Positions 1 through 8,121 are shown, counted from the stretch's first letter. The stretch is 64,000 bases of DNA from Sulfitobacter sp. SK011 (GCF_003352065.1 NZ_CP025803.1:4126787-4190786), one strand, 5' to 3'. Numbers and translations: made by a program. Notes: generated by a model not told the origin, from the letters alone.

Positions 1-2
1 AC

Positions 3-71
3 CCTCCGGGCACCTCGGTTTCTATACCAAGACCACTTGGGGCACAAAAGTTACTGGAAAAAGGCCCATGA
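3..71 (+). CDS. 3' end of an unidentified gene cut by the window edge
   Basis: An open frame runs in from the left edge and stops with TGA at 69-71. That TGA overlaps the ATG of the next gene in an ATGA arrangement typical of translational coupling. Only 22 codons are visible (ending in GAQKLLEKGP) and I do not recognise them. UreI/AmiS channel genes usually sit beside amidase, formamidase or urease genes, so an enzyme of that kind is a reasonable inference, but nothing visible proves it. Confidence 0.3.
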   Translation, partial: PPGTSVSIPRPLGAQKLLEKGP

Positions 72-580
72 TGCTTGGCTTGCCATTGCTCTATGTAGGC
101 GTGGTCCTGATACTCAACGGACTCTGGCTTAGAGGCCGCATCGACGATCGGGAAATCATCCTAATAAACCTTTGCGTTGCAGGGATTTCATTTCTGGTGG
201 CGTTACATGCTGCACTCTTTGCCCAGGCAGTCGGGGATGTTCGAAGTGCTGCAATGGTGCTTTTGTTTGCCATCACCTATCTTTGGGTGGCCTACAATAG
301 AATTACAGGGTGCGATGGTCGGGGCCTAGGCTGGTTTTGCCTGATCGTCGCGATAACAGTCATCCCTATGGCAGCTTCTACTTTAGCACAGGGAACCGGG
401 TTTATGTTCATTTGGCTCGGCCTGTGCTGGGCGGCATGGGCTGTGCTGTGGTTCATGTATTTCTTGTTGCTCACCGTGCAGATGCCAATCCTCAAACAGA
501 CAGCATATTTCACGTTATTTTGCGGCGTTTTCACCGGATGGATGCCGGGCATGATTCTCTTATTCAGCATCTCAAAATAG
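68..580 (+). CDS. AmiS/UreI-family urea or short-chain amide channel
   Basis: A 170-residue, almost wholly hydrophobic protein with about six membrane spans. It starts MMLGLPLLYVGVVLILNG, the typical opening of the AmiS/UreI family, whose members (170-195 residues) let urea or small aliphatic amides cross the inner membrane. Length and N-terminus fit a complete gene. The start ATG overlaps the upstream stop, with a second ATG at 71. A hairpin terminator follows directly. The choice of urea or an amide as substrate cannot be read from the sequence. Confidence 0.75.
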   Translation: MMLGLPLLYVGVVLILNGLWLRGRIDDREIILINLCVAGISFLVALHAALFAQAVGDVRSAAMVLLFAITYLWVAYNRITGCDGRGLGWFCLIVAITVIPMAASTLAQGTGFMFIWLGLCWAAWAVLWFMYFLLLTVQMPILKQTAYFTLFCGVFTGWMPGMILLFSISK

Positions 581-581
581 A

Positions 582-608
582 AAAGCGCGCCCTGCAGAGG
601 CGCGCTTT
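582..608 (+). terminator. Rho-independent terminator after the amide channel gene
   Basis: The arms AAAGCGCGCC and GGCGCGCTTT flank a short loop and are followed by a T run. It begins two bases after the channel stop codon. The stem is symmetric, so it may also help stop leftward transcription from the lpdA side. Confidence 0.85.
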
Positions 609-636
609 TTCATCCGTACTTTGATGATCTGAAAAA

Positions 637-2376
637 TCAATGCCGTTTCTTGGGCGGCATCAAATCAGTGATTGTGCCTTCAAACATCTCAGCGGCAAAA
701 TTCACCGTTTCTGACAGTGTCGGGTGTGGGTGGATCGTGTGGCCCAGATCAGTCGCGTCGCAACCCATCTCGATGGTCAGCGCCACCTCGGCGATCAGAT
801 CACCGGCATTGGTGCCAACGATGGCCGCGCCGACCACGCGGTCGTCTGCCGGATCAAACAGCACCTTGGTCATGCCTTCAGAGCGCGCGTTGGACAATGC
901 GCGGCCCGATGCAGCCCAGGGAAAGACCCCCTTGCCGACCTTCAGACCCTTGGCCTTGGCTTCAGTCTCAGTGATACCCACCCATGCAACTTCGGGATCG
1001 GTATAGGCCACCGACGGGATCAACAGCGCATCAAAGGCGCGCTTTTGACCGGCACAGACTTCTGCGGCGACCTTGCCTTCGTGCACTGCTTTGTGGGCCA
1101 GCATCGGCTGACCGACCACATCGCCAATGGCAAAGATATGCGGCACGCCTGTGCGTTGCTGCTTGTCCACAGCGATAAAGCCACGGTCATCCACGGCCAC
1201 ACCAGCGGCCTCTGCGTTGATCAGCTTGCCATTGGGGCGTCTGCCAACCGATACCAGAACCTTGTCGAACGTGTCGGTGCTGGTCTCACCTTTATCGTCC
1301 TCAAACGTGACCTTAAGGCCCTTTTTTTGAGCCTCGATCGCGGTGACTTTGGTTTTGAGAAAGATATTTTCATACCGTTTGGCAATCCGCGTTTGCAGCG
1401 GTTTCACCATGTCCTTGTCCGCGCCCGGCATCAGTTGGTCCATGAATTCAACAACCGTGATCCTGGCCCCCAGCGCGTCATAGACACAGGCCATTTCAAG
1501 CCCAATGATACCGCCGCCAAGAATCAGCATGCGCTTTGGAATATCGCTCAGTTCCAGCGCGCCGGTGCTGTCCAACACACGCGGGTCATCATGCGGAATG
1601 AACGGCAATTCAACCGGTTCGGATCCTGCCGCGATGATGCATTGTTCAAAGCTGACCGTCTTGGTGCCGTCATCACCCGTGACCTCAATCATGTTCGGCT
1701 CGGTGAATTTACCCGTGCCGCGCACGGTCGTGACCTTGCGCGCCTTTGCCAACCCGTCAAGACCGCCGGTAAGCTGCCCCAAAACCCCGTCCTTTCAACC
1801 GCGCAGGGCGTCCAGATCAATCTTGGGTTTGGCAAATGTCACACCATGGGCCAACATTTCATCGGCTTCGGTCAACACCTTGGCGACATGCAACAGCGCC
1901 TTGGACGGGATACAGCCCACATTCAAACAAACACCGCCAAGGGTCGGGTATTTCTCGATCAACACGACATTCTTGCCAAGGTCGGCGGCACGGAAGGCCG
2001 CCGTGTAACCGCCGGGGCCAGAGCCAAGCACAACCACTTCGGCGTGGATATCGCCGGGACCAGTTGCGGTGCCTGTAGCCGCTGTTGCTGTCGGGGCCGC
2101 CGCAGGTGCGGGTGCCGCAGCTTCCGTCTTTGGTGCCTCCGCCGCTTCGGCCCCCTCAAGCACCACAATTACGGTGCCCTCAGAAACCTTGTCACCCATC
2201 GCAACCCTGATTTCCTTGACCACACCCGCTGCCGGGGATGGCACTTCCATTGTCGCCTTGTCGCTTTCCAATTCGACCAACGGGTCTTCGACAGCGACGG
2301 TGTCACCAACCGAAACCAGAATGCCAACAACCGGCACTGCGTCGAAATCGCCAATATCGGGAACTTTGAAGTCCAT
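637..2376 (-). pseudogene. lpdA: lpdA: lipoyl-domain dihydrolipoyl dehydrogenase (E3) with one in-frame TGA
   Basis: Encodes the E3 component of a 2-oxoacid dehydrogenase complex, which reoxidises dihydrolipoamide with NAD+. Residues 1-75 form a lipoyl domain (lipoyl Lys in [12 protein letters not shown]). A linker rich in Ala/Pro follows, then the FAD/NAD oxidoreductase with redox disulfide [13 protein letters not shown] and the C-terminal HPHPTLSE active-site motif. Reading is continuous in one frame except for a TGA at 1797-1795 (codon 194, after DALRG), where the context suggests a former Trp (TGG). The rest looks well conserved, so the lesion is probably recent, or a sequencing error. 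RBS AAGGGAG precedes the ATG. Downstream of the aceF remnant in the usual aceF-lpd order. Confidence 0.8.
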
Positions 2377-2389
2377 GATCAGCGCTCCC

Positions 2390-2764
2390 TTACAACATCA
2401 GCCGGCGCACATCGCCGAGCAGGTGTTTCAGCGTCGCACAGAACCGTGCGGCCAGCGCGCCATCGATGGCACGGTGATCATACGCCAGTGACAAGGGCTG
2501 CATGTTGCGCGGCTGAAACGCTTCGCCGTCCCAGACCGGGGCCATCTTGGATCGGGTGAGGCCCAGAATTGCAGCCTCGGGCGCGTTTACGATTGGGGTG
2601 AACGACGTGCCGCCAATGCCGCCAAGCGACGAAATGGTGAACGTCGCGCCCTGCATGTCGGGGCCTTTCAGCTTGCCGTCACGCGCCTGCGCGCTCAGAT
2701 CACCCAATTCCTTGCTGATCTGCATCAGCCCCTTGCGGTCTGCGTCCCGGATCACCGGCCCCCA
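2390..2764 (-). pseudogene. aceF: aceF 3' fragment (pyruvate dehydrogenase E2 catalytic C-terminus)
   Basis: About 124 codons match the last part of a dihydrolipoamide acetyltransferase: [20 protein letters not shown], then the catalytic motif DHRAIDG, ending VRRLML. The lipoyl domains, the E1/E3-binding domain and most of the catalytic domain are absent. A TGA interrupts the frame just upstream of PVIRD, near 2770. A full E2 is 400-650 residues. The stop lies 13 bases before lpdA, with a ribosome binding site between them, showing the original operon. The missing 5' part seems to have been lost together with E1. Confidence 0.8.
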
Positions 2765-2807
2765 AGGTCATCGTTCCGATGGAACCCAGGCCGATCATGC
2801 ACTAACA

Positions 2808-3008
2808 TTCAAACTGGACCACTTAGGTGGGGCTGATCAACCGCAGCAACCGTTTCGGTATGATCTTTTGCTTCCAGCTGTTCGAAAGCCTTCTCGAATG
2901 GCGCACCGATTTCTAGAACTTGTAGAGGCCCGCTTCGCAACATACCATGAACTTCAGCAGAGCGCTTTGGTGTGAGACCACTCGCAAAGCCCAACACTTC
3001 AAACTGGA
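2808..3008. repeat. 11-bp direct repeats flanking an unexplained 179-bp segment
   Basis: TTCAAACTGGA occurs at 2808-2818 and again at 2998-3008, the second copy covering the stop codon of the LysR gene. The 179 bases between the copies carry no gene I recognise. Open frames exist on both strands but resemble nothing I can name. The segment sits exactly where aceF loses its 5' end. This looks like an insertion or deletion scar, but no terminal inverted repeats are visible. Confidence 0.45.
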
Positions 3009-3907
3009 GTTTGATTTGCTTCTGCCAACAACCAATCACAAAATGCGCTGACTTTGGCCTTACGCAAATGCGCATGTGGACACACAAGCCAATAGGCAAG
3101 ATCACTTTGGACGGTCAAATCAAATGGCCTGACAAGGCGACCGGCTTTTAAATCCTCGACGACCGCAGAGTGGCTGACCAATGCAACACCATCCCCGTTG
3201 ATTGCTGCTTCGATCGCCATGTTTTCGACAGTGAAACGCGGACCGCGATTGACTGAAACGTCGTCCAAACCCGCCGCCTGCGCCCACATCTGCCAATCAG
3301 GCGACTGGCTGGTCAGCGATCCCCAATCAACATGTAGCAAACGATGCGATTTTAGGTCTTTCAGGCTAGTCAATGGAAATGATCCTTCCAATAGCTTTGG
3401 ACTGCAAACCGGGCTCACCTCTTCATCAAAAATCTTGCTGACATGAAGACCTCGATACTCACCCGCCCCAAGGCGTATGCTGACATCAATTCCGTCACGA
3501 TTAAAATCTCGGGTATCTAGTGACGCGTCCAGCCGGACGTCAATGTCGGGGTGTTTCTCGGAAAAGCCGGTAAGATGATGCACCAGCCATTTAACCGCAA
3601 ATGTAGGAACAGTGCTGACGGTCAGAATACCTGACTTTTCCTCAAGCTTCAGCCTGTCGACAGCTTCTGCCAGATTGTCAAACCCTTCGGTTACCAGTGG
3701 CAGCACTGTCTTGGCTTCCTCAGTCAGGCGGACCGACCGCGTCATCCGGTGGAAAAGCGGAATGCCAAGAAAGCCTTCAAGTTGCTTTATCTGCTGGCTG
3801 ATGGCTGCAGGGGTCACGAAAAGCTCGTCAGCTGCCTTAGAAAAACTCAACCATCTGGCGGCGGCTTCAAATGCTTGAAGAGATTTGAGCGGCGGTAGCC
3901 TGCGCAT
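2999..3907 (-). CDS. LysR-type regulator, GcvA-like
   Basis: A 302-residue DNA-binding regulator. The N-terminal winged helix-turn-helix (LKSLQAFEAAARWLSFSKAA, then VTPAAISQQIKQLE) is followed by a LysR substrate-binding domain. The opening MRRLPPLKSLQAFE is typical of GcvA-like members. This ATG has a GAAGG eight bases upstream and is preferred over an in-frame ATG at 3928. It is divergent from a short peptide gene and a RidA gene, which it probably regulates together with its own promoter. A broken amino-acid deaminase-like gene lies beyond. The ligand is unknown; an amino acid is plausible. Confidence 0.85.
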   Translation of the reverse strand: MRRLPPLKSLQAFEAAARWLSFSKAADELFVTPAAISQQIKQLEGFLGIPLFHRMTRSVRLTEEAKTVLPLVTEGFDNLAEAVDRLKLEEKSGILTVSTVPTFAVKWLVHHLTGFSEKHPDIDVRLDASLDTRDFNRDGIDVSIRLGAGEYRGLHVSKIFDEEVSPVCSPKLLEGSFPLTSLKDLKSHRLLHVDWGSLTSQSPDWQMWAQAAGLDDVSVNRGPRFTVENMAIEAAINGDGVALVSHSAVVEDLKAGRLVRPFDLTVQSDLAYWLVCPHAHLRKAKVSAFCDWLLAEANQTPV

Positions 3908-4040
3908 AAAGCCTTCGGTCCGAAACATATGTTAGATTGTCTTAACTATAAGATTAGAAAACGCAGTTTGTCGAGTGGCCTGTCAAACGGCTAGTGAAGT
4001 GCAGACACATTCATCAAACAACCAACCGGAGGAATTCCTT

Positions 4041-4169
4041 ATGCACGGCCAGTTTCCTACCCTATCGGCTTCGATCTCAATGATCATTTCCCAAAGCATA
4101 TACCAGATTGTCGCGGGCATTGATTGCATGGCGCAGTTTTTCATGAAGTGGCTGAAATCGGATATCTAA
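4041..4169 (+). CDS. 42-residue peptide gene divergent from the LysR gene
   Basis: A short frame starting with ATG behind a strong ribosome binding site (GGAGGA, about eight bases upstream). The product is MHGQFPTLSASISMIISQ followed by a hydrophobic stretch and a basic C-terminus (MKWLKSDI). One amphipathic or membrane-seeking helix is likely. I do not recognise a family. Its place in the LysR-RidA divergent region suggests a target of the LysR protein. It could also be a leader peptide, although a 7-bp hairpin (4251-4270) between it and ridA lacks a T run. Confidence 0.5.
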   Translation: MHGQFPTLSASISMIISQSIYQIVAGIDCMAQFFMKWLKSDI

Positions 4170-4297
4170 GGACTTAACCGACATCCCTTGCTTGCGTCCG
4201 GGTTGGCCCACGAGGTTTTTATGGACATCAGCGCCGCACCAAGGTCAAAAGCGCCTGAGCGCACAGGCGCGGCATTCAACAGCAACAAGGACCGGAT

Positions 4298-4642
4298 ATG
4301 ATTGAGCGTATTGAAACAGGGGCACGATCCTCGAAGATCGTCAAACACCGTGGTATTGCTTATATCACAGGACAAGTTGGCGAAGGTCCAACGATACAAG
4401 ATCAGACAATCGAGTGTCTGAGCCGCCTCGAGGCGCTGCTGATCAAGGCTGGCTCGTCCCGCGAACGGATGCTGCGCGCCACGATTTGGCTGGCGGATAT
4501 GGCGGATTTCGACGGGCTGAACGAGATTTGGAATGCTTGGGTGCCAGCGGGTCATGCCCCAGCCCGCGCTTGCGGCGAGGCCAAACTGGCGCGTGCAGAA
4601 CTGAAGGTCGAGATCATCGTTGATGCTGCTTACGACGAATAG
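4298..4642 (+). CDS. RidA (YjgF/UK114)-family enamine/imine deaminase
   Basis: A 114-residue protein, a little shorter than E. coli RidA (128). These trimers hydrolyse reactive enamines and imines released by PLP enzymes. The substrate-carboxylate arginine is present in PARACGEAKLARAELKVEI, corresponding to E. coli Arg105. A 26-codon frame (4221-4301) ends in an ATGA overlap with this start and may be a translated leader. The remnant of a PLP deaminase-like gene follows immediately downstream on the other strand, so this RidA probably once served that enzyme. It looks intact. Confidence 0.85.
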   Translation: MIERIETGARSSKIVKHRGIAYITGQVGEGPTIQDQTIECLSRLEALLIKAGSSRERMLRATIWLADMADFDGLNEIWNAWVPAGHAPARACGEAKLARAELKVEIIVDAAYDE

Positions 4643-4697
4643 GGGCTAGGGACTGCCGCTGATCAAACGAGGCCAGCGGTGGTCACAGCCTTTGCAC

Positions 4698-4886
4698 TCA
4701 CCAGCCGCCAAAGCGGCACCACAGCATCAGTGGCGCATCAGGCGTTAACGGGACAACATGATAATGGCTGTGCTGCGCCGCTGGTGCACATGCGTGATTT
4801 GGCAAGATACGCAGCAGCGTGCCCACAGGCAGACCGGGCAGATCACCTTTGGAATCGGGATGCCGTGCGATGACCACACCAGAACT
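4698..4886 (-). pseudogene. C-terminal remnant of an amino-acid deaminase/D-threonine-aldolase-like PLP enzyme
   Basis: An open frame of about 60 codons contains LPVGTLLRILPNHAC, an aromatic/His segment HSHYHVV, and ends in CRFGGW-stop. PNHAC and the final RFGGW are hallmarks of the C-terminal metal-binding domain of DSD1/D-threonine-aldolase-like enzymes. A TGA interrupts the frame upstream at 4887-4889, so the PLP barrel is missing. The 5' edge overlaps the start of the redoxin pseudogene on the other strand, showing that the two genes were joined by a rearrangement. Confidence 0.65.
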
Positions 4887-5372
4887 TCAGGTTTCACGAT
4901 GGTTCAACACGGACCAGGACATCACTCTTGCCTCACTTCTGGGCAAAGTTGTTGTAGTTGTCGAGGCATTCCAAATGTTATGCCCGGGTTGTGTACTGCA
5001 CGGTCTGCATTTGGCTCAGAAAGTACGGCAATCTTTCCCAGAACAGTCTGTGGCTATCATTGGGCTGCAGACAGTTTTTTAACATCACGACGCAATGACA
5101 CCAGTGTCACTGGCTGCGGTTCTGCAAGAGTACCGGATCACCTTTCCTGTGGGCGTAGATGCCCCTGGAACAAGTTCACTGCCAAAAACAATGGAAGCAT
5201 TTTCAGATGCGCGGTACACCAAGTATGTTGATTTTTGACAAAGCAGGCACCCTGCGCGCATCATTTCGGAGATGTTTCAGAGCTCCCTTTGGGATCTGAG
5301 GTTGCAACGCTGCTGTGTGAAGGTGAAAGGGCAGTAGCGAGCGACCTCGCTACCGCGAAACGATTAAATTGA
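4870..5372 (+). pseudogene. Broken thioredoxin-fold (redoxin) gene
   Basis: The first 70 codons encode a redoxin-like N-terminus with a CPGC motif in MLCPGCVLHGL. The gene then breaks in at least three places. There is a TAA at 5080-5082 within TVF-stop-HHD. A one-base gain near 5200 is needed to reach RGTPSMLIFDKAG. Another shift near 5258 is needed to reach FGDVSELPLGSEVATLL. Joined, the pieces make a peroxiredoxin/thiol-disulfide-type protein of about 165 residues. Several independent lesions mean it is no longer functional. Confidence 0.7.
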
Positions 5373-5503
5373 CCACCGATATGTGCGCGGCTTGCAGAAA
5401 ATAGTAAACAAACTCTCGACGATGACGACCTAACATAAGCGATTATCTGCGAATTCTAAACAAATCGCACCCGGGTACTTGTCGCAGGTTTTCGCAATCA
5501 GTG

Positions 5504-5614
5504 CTAGCATTGTGGTGTCACCCTATCCAATTCCGCGATGACCAATACGTCCCCTTCCCTCAAAGCATATACTGCTCGCTCCAACTGAAGTCGGCCTTCG
5601 AACCATCGAGAAGC
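5504..5614 (-). pseudogene. Resolvase/invertase N-terminal domain scrap
   Basis: A minus-strand frame of about 36 codons reads LERAVYALREGDVLVIAELD followed by RV and a stop. The pattern (R)-AL-x-GD-x-LV(I/V)-x-x-LDR is typical of the serine resolvase/invertase catalytic domain around the conserved LDR motif. The catalytic serine segment and DNA-binding domain are missing. It is a fossil of a second serine recombinase beside the intact one at 8.1-9.7 kb. The bases between the redoxin remnant and this one, and on to 5669, hold nothing else I can identify. Confidence 0.45.
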
Positions 5615-5669
5615 TAAAATGCATTCCATCAAATGGTGGCGCTGTGCGATCCGGCCTGCACAACCCTTC

Positions 5670-6821
5670 TCAAGTACCCCACGCGGTAAACGCCTTCGAC
5701 CGCTCTCCGTTGACCATCAGCCTCACCATCATCCTATAGTTTGGCATCGCGATAAGATCGCGCGGCTCGACTCCATCAAAGTGCCGGGTGAGGCGTGGTG
5801 CATCCATCGGGCTGGTGCGAAACGCAATCACCGTGCCGACATTGCCGAGGATTGAATCCAATACATCGCCCTCAATCTGCCCGAAATACTGATTGGCGAG
5901 GGTGAGCGACAGGCCGTATTTGCGCAGCTCAGACAACATTTCGACCATCGCATCGGTGGTGAACGAATGAAACTCATCAACGTAGAGGAAAAACGGGCGG
6001 CGCTCTGGCTCCGGGACATTGTGTCGGCTGTAGGCGGCATGTGCCAAACCGGATGTTATCATTCCGCCCAGCACGTTTGAAGTGTCGCTTCCAAGCTGAC
6101 CTTTGGTGAGATTGACGATCAGGATTTGCCCCTCATCCATGATCTTGCGCAGCCGCAATGGGGTTTCGGGCTCACATAAAGCGCGACGCACCACAGGATG
6201 GGCCAGAAACGCGCCAAGCTTGTTGGCAATTGGGGCCACGCCATCGGCGGCATTCTTATAATTCATCGCCGGGAATTCCTTCTGCCAGAAGAGGCGAACC
6301 TGTTTGTCGGTAACTTGCCTCAGGATCTCTTTGCGAAACCCATCATCTAGAAACATCCGCATGATGTCGCGGACATCGGTCCTTGGCTGATCCAGCAGCG
6401 CCAAGACTGAATAGCGCAAAAGGTGCTCCATTCTCGCCCCCCAGGCATCGGCCCATTGCTTTTTAAGCGTATCAATCAAGCCAGATGCGATCAGGGGCCG
6501 GAACTTTTCCGACGCCCGTGTCATCGGGTTGTAGCCAAAAGGGCAGTCGGGATCGGCAATATTCCAGATGATGGCATCGGGAGGTGAAACTTGTGCAATC
6601 TGCTGGGCCAGATCGCCGTGCGGATCAATCAGGCAAAACCCGTGGCCCTGGTGCAGATCCTGGCGCATCAGGTTGCCCAACAAAGTGGATTTTCCAGTGC
6701 CGGTCTGACCCAGGATGTAGATATGCTGAAGTCGATCCACGAGGCGGATGCCAAAGGACCTGTTCCCATAGCGACTGTAGGCGGTCCCGATTGTGGTGAC
6801 GCTGTCTCGGTTCCAAGTCAT
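5670..6821 (-). CDS. Orphan HerA/VirD4-like DNA-transfer ATPase
   Basis: A 383-residue soluble P-loop ATPase with the type IV secretion DNA-binding/TraD fold. The Walker A GQTGTGKST is near residue 38, followed by LIDPHGDLA, a Walker B strand FFLYVDEFH near residue 280, and the sensor-like segment LTLANQYFGQIEGDVLDSILGN (in two parts). Such ATPases pump DNA in conjugation or act in phage/plasmid defence. No N-terminal membrane helices are seen, and no relaxase or mating-pore gene is nearby. The C-terminus ends soon after KAFTAWGT, so a short truncation is possible. It is divergent from the DUF3768 gene. Confidence 0.75.
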   Translation of the reverse strand: MTWNRDSVTTIGTAYSRYGNRSFGIRLVDRLQHIYILGQTGTGKSTLLGNLMRQDLHQGHGFCLIDPHGDLAQQIAQVSPPDAIIWNIADPDCPFGYNPMTRASEKFRPLIASGLIDTLKKQWADAWGARMEHLLRYSVLALLDQPRTDVRDIMRMFLDDGFRKEILRQVTDKQVRLFWQKEFPAMNYKNAADGVAPIANKLGAFLAHPVVRRALCEPETPLRLRKIMDEGQILIVNLTKGQLGSDTSNVLGGMITSGLAHAAYSRHNVPEPERRPFFLYVDEFHSFTTDAMVEMLSELRKYGLSLTLANQYFGQIEGDVLDSILGNVGTVIAFRTSPMDAPRLTRHFDGVEPRDLIAMPNYRMMVRLMVNGERSKAFTAWGT

Positions 6822-7029
6822 GCCTTCAGTGTGAGGTATGCCCGCTTAGCACACTACACTGCCTCCCGTTTCAATCCGGCGGTTGTCGTATCTGCACCTT
6901 AGGGGGACTTTGTGGATGTCGGGCCTTTGATATCCTGAGGTCAGATCAGATCTTTGGTTCCGCACATCTCCTGTCGAGGGGTGCGCCTGAAATGGTTTCG
7001 GGCGGCCACCCTACGAGAAGGAGATTATT

Positions 7030-7563
7030 ATGGGACAAATTGCTGAGGCAACAATCGAGGGTTTTGTCGGGGTCTACCCGGTCTGCAGTGATTGTGGTCA
7101 AACCCATATCGTTCGCGATGGTGAGACCTGTTGGAGCCTGCTAACCCGCACATGGACCCTCAAAACGATCTGTGACACTTACGTCTGCGATGACTGCGGG
7201 TCTGAAGCCGCACCTTTCTGGAAGCTCGACAAAGAGTTCCGCCTGAACCGCATCGTGCGGCTTAATGATGCCGTCAGACAAGGTCACGGGGAGCATGTGA
7301 CTGTCGTGGTGACAGCAGGCCTCAAAAACAGGGGTGAAGAGTACCTGATCAAAGCAAGACGAGCCGTCGCTGATTTTGACCAGTTCAACGGGGAAAACGA
7401 CCCGCATGGCGAGCATGATTTCGGCGCAATCATCCTCAATGGCGAAAAGCTATTTTGGAAGATTGATTATTTCGATCTGACCTTGAGCGCACATTCACCG
7501 GACAAGGCGAACCCGGATATCACCCATCGGGTCCTGACCATCATGCGGGCGAGCGAGTATTGA
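7030..7563 (+). CDS. DUF3768 protein with N-terminal zinc ribbon
   Basis: A 177-residue protein with a good RBS (AAGGAG) before the ATG. Residues 19-56 carry two CxxC pairs (C19/C22, C53/C56) that would form a zinc ribbon. The C-terminal part, with GEKLFWKIDYFD and HRVLTIMRASEY, matches my memory of DUF3768, a domain of unknown function common on alphaproteobacterial plasmids and islands. The stop overlaps the start of the next gene, so the two are translationally coupled. The biochemical role is unknown. Confidence 0.7.
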   Translation: MGQIAEATIEGFVGVYPVCSDCGQTHIVRDGETCWSLLTRTWTLKTICDTYVCDDCGSEAAPFWKLDKEFRLNRIVRLNDAVRQGHGEHVTVVVTAGLKNRGEEYLIKARRAVADFDQFNGENDPHGEHDFGAIILNGEKLFWKIDYFDLTLSAHSPDKANPDITHRVLTIMRASEY

Positions 7564-7907
7564 CGGTGCGCGAACTACGCCCGCTATCCCAAGCCGATAA
7601 GGAAGAGGAGTTCAGGATTGCCACACGCGCTCTACCCAAATGGTATGCGGAAGAGGTTGCCAAAGGGATGTCGGACGCAGTGCTGACATCCGCTCTTGGC
7701 CACGTCCTCGGAATCTTCGGTGGCAGTTGCGGGCCGGGCCGTCTGGACGTCGCACGTCAGGCGGCCGGCCTGAAGATTTGGGGCGGGTGGCATCTTGTGA
7801 ACCACCATATAGAGAAACCACTCTATTCGGGCGCAACAACCCTTGCCATGGCCCGGCACATCTATGGGATTGGCGACCCCGATGAGGAGCAGATGGCGTT
7901 GTTTTGA
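7560..7907 (+). CDS. Unknown protein coupled to the DUF3768 gene
   Basis: A 115-residue protein of no family I recognise. It begins at a TTG that overlaps the upstream stop codon, or at a GTG six bases later. It is rich in helices in its first half, with a Gly-rich centre (IFGGSCGPGR and KIWGGWHLVNHH) and an acidic tail. The four-base overlap and the terminator right behind it define a two-gene operon with DUF3768, suggesting a joint role. Confidence 0.6.
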   Translation: MTVRELRPLSQADKEEEFRIATRALPKWYAEEVAKGMSDAVLTSALGHVLGIFGGSCGPGRLDVARQAAGLKIWGGWHLVNHHIEKPLYSGATTLAMARHIYGIGDPDEEQMALF

Positions 7908-7914
7908 GTGGCAG

Positions 7915-7940
7915 GCCTGTCCCAATTGGGACAGGCTTTT
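7915..7940 (+). terminator. Terminator closing the DUF3768 operon
   Basis: A perfect inverted repeat with arms GCCTGTCCCAA and TTGGGACAGGC is followed by TTTTA. It starts eight bases after the stop codon. The bases from 7941 to 8121 contain nothing I recognise. Confidence 0.85.
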
Positions 7941-8121
7941 ACTTTCAATACCGAAAACCTACGCCGTGCATATCGATTTGACATATTCACCACGTCCTCG
8001 GGCCTTCTAGCCGCTTAACGTCGGTTCCGATTTTCCAAAATCTGTACCGCTTTGTGATTGCCGCAAATGCAACTCAGGGGGTGTTTGACTGAACCTTTCT
8101 GCACCGTATCATCCAATGATC

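Noticed and set aside
1795..1797. TGA in lpdA read as selenocysteine
   Set aside because: No SECIS-like hairpin follows, the position is not a redox site, and the context suggests Trp.
724..2559. Long plus-strand open frame of 611 codons
   Set aside because: It lies antisense to lpdA and aceF, whose domains are unmistakable. The frame is open because of codon bias on the opposite strand; its product has no recognisable fold.
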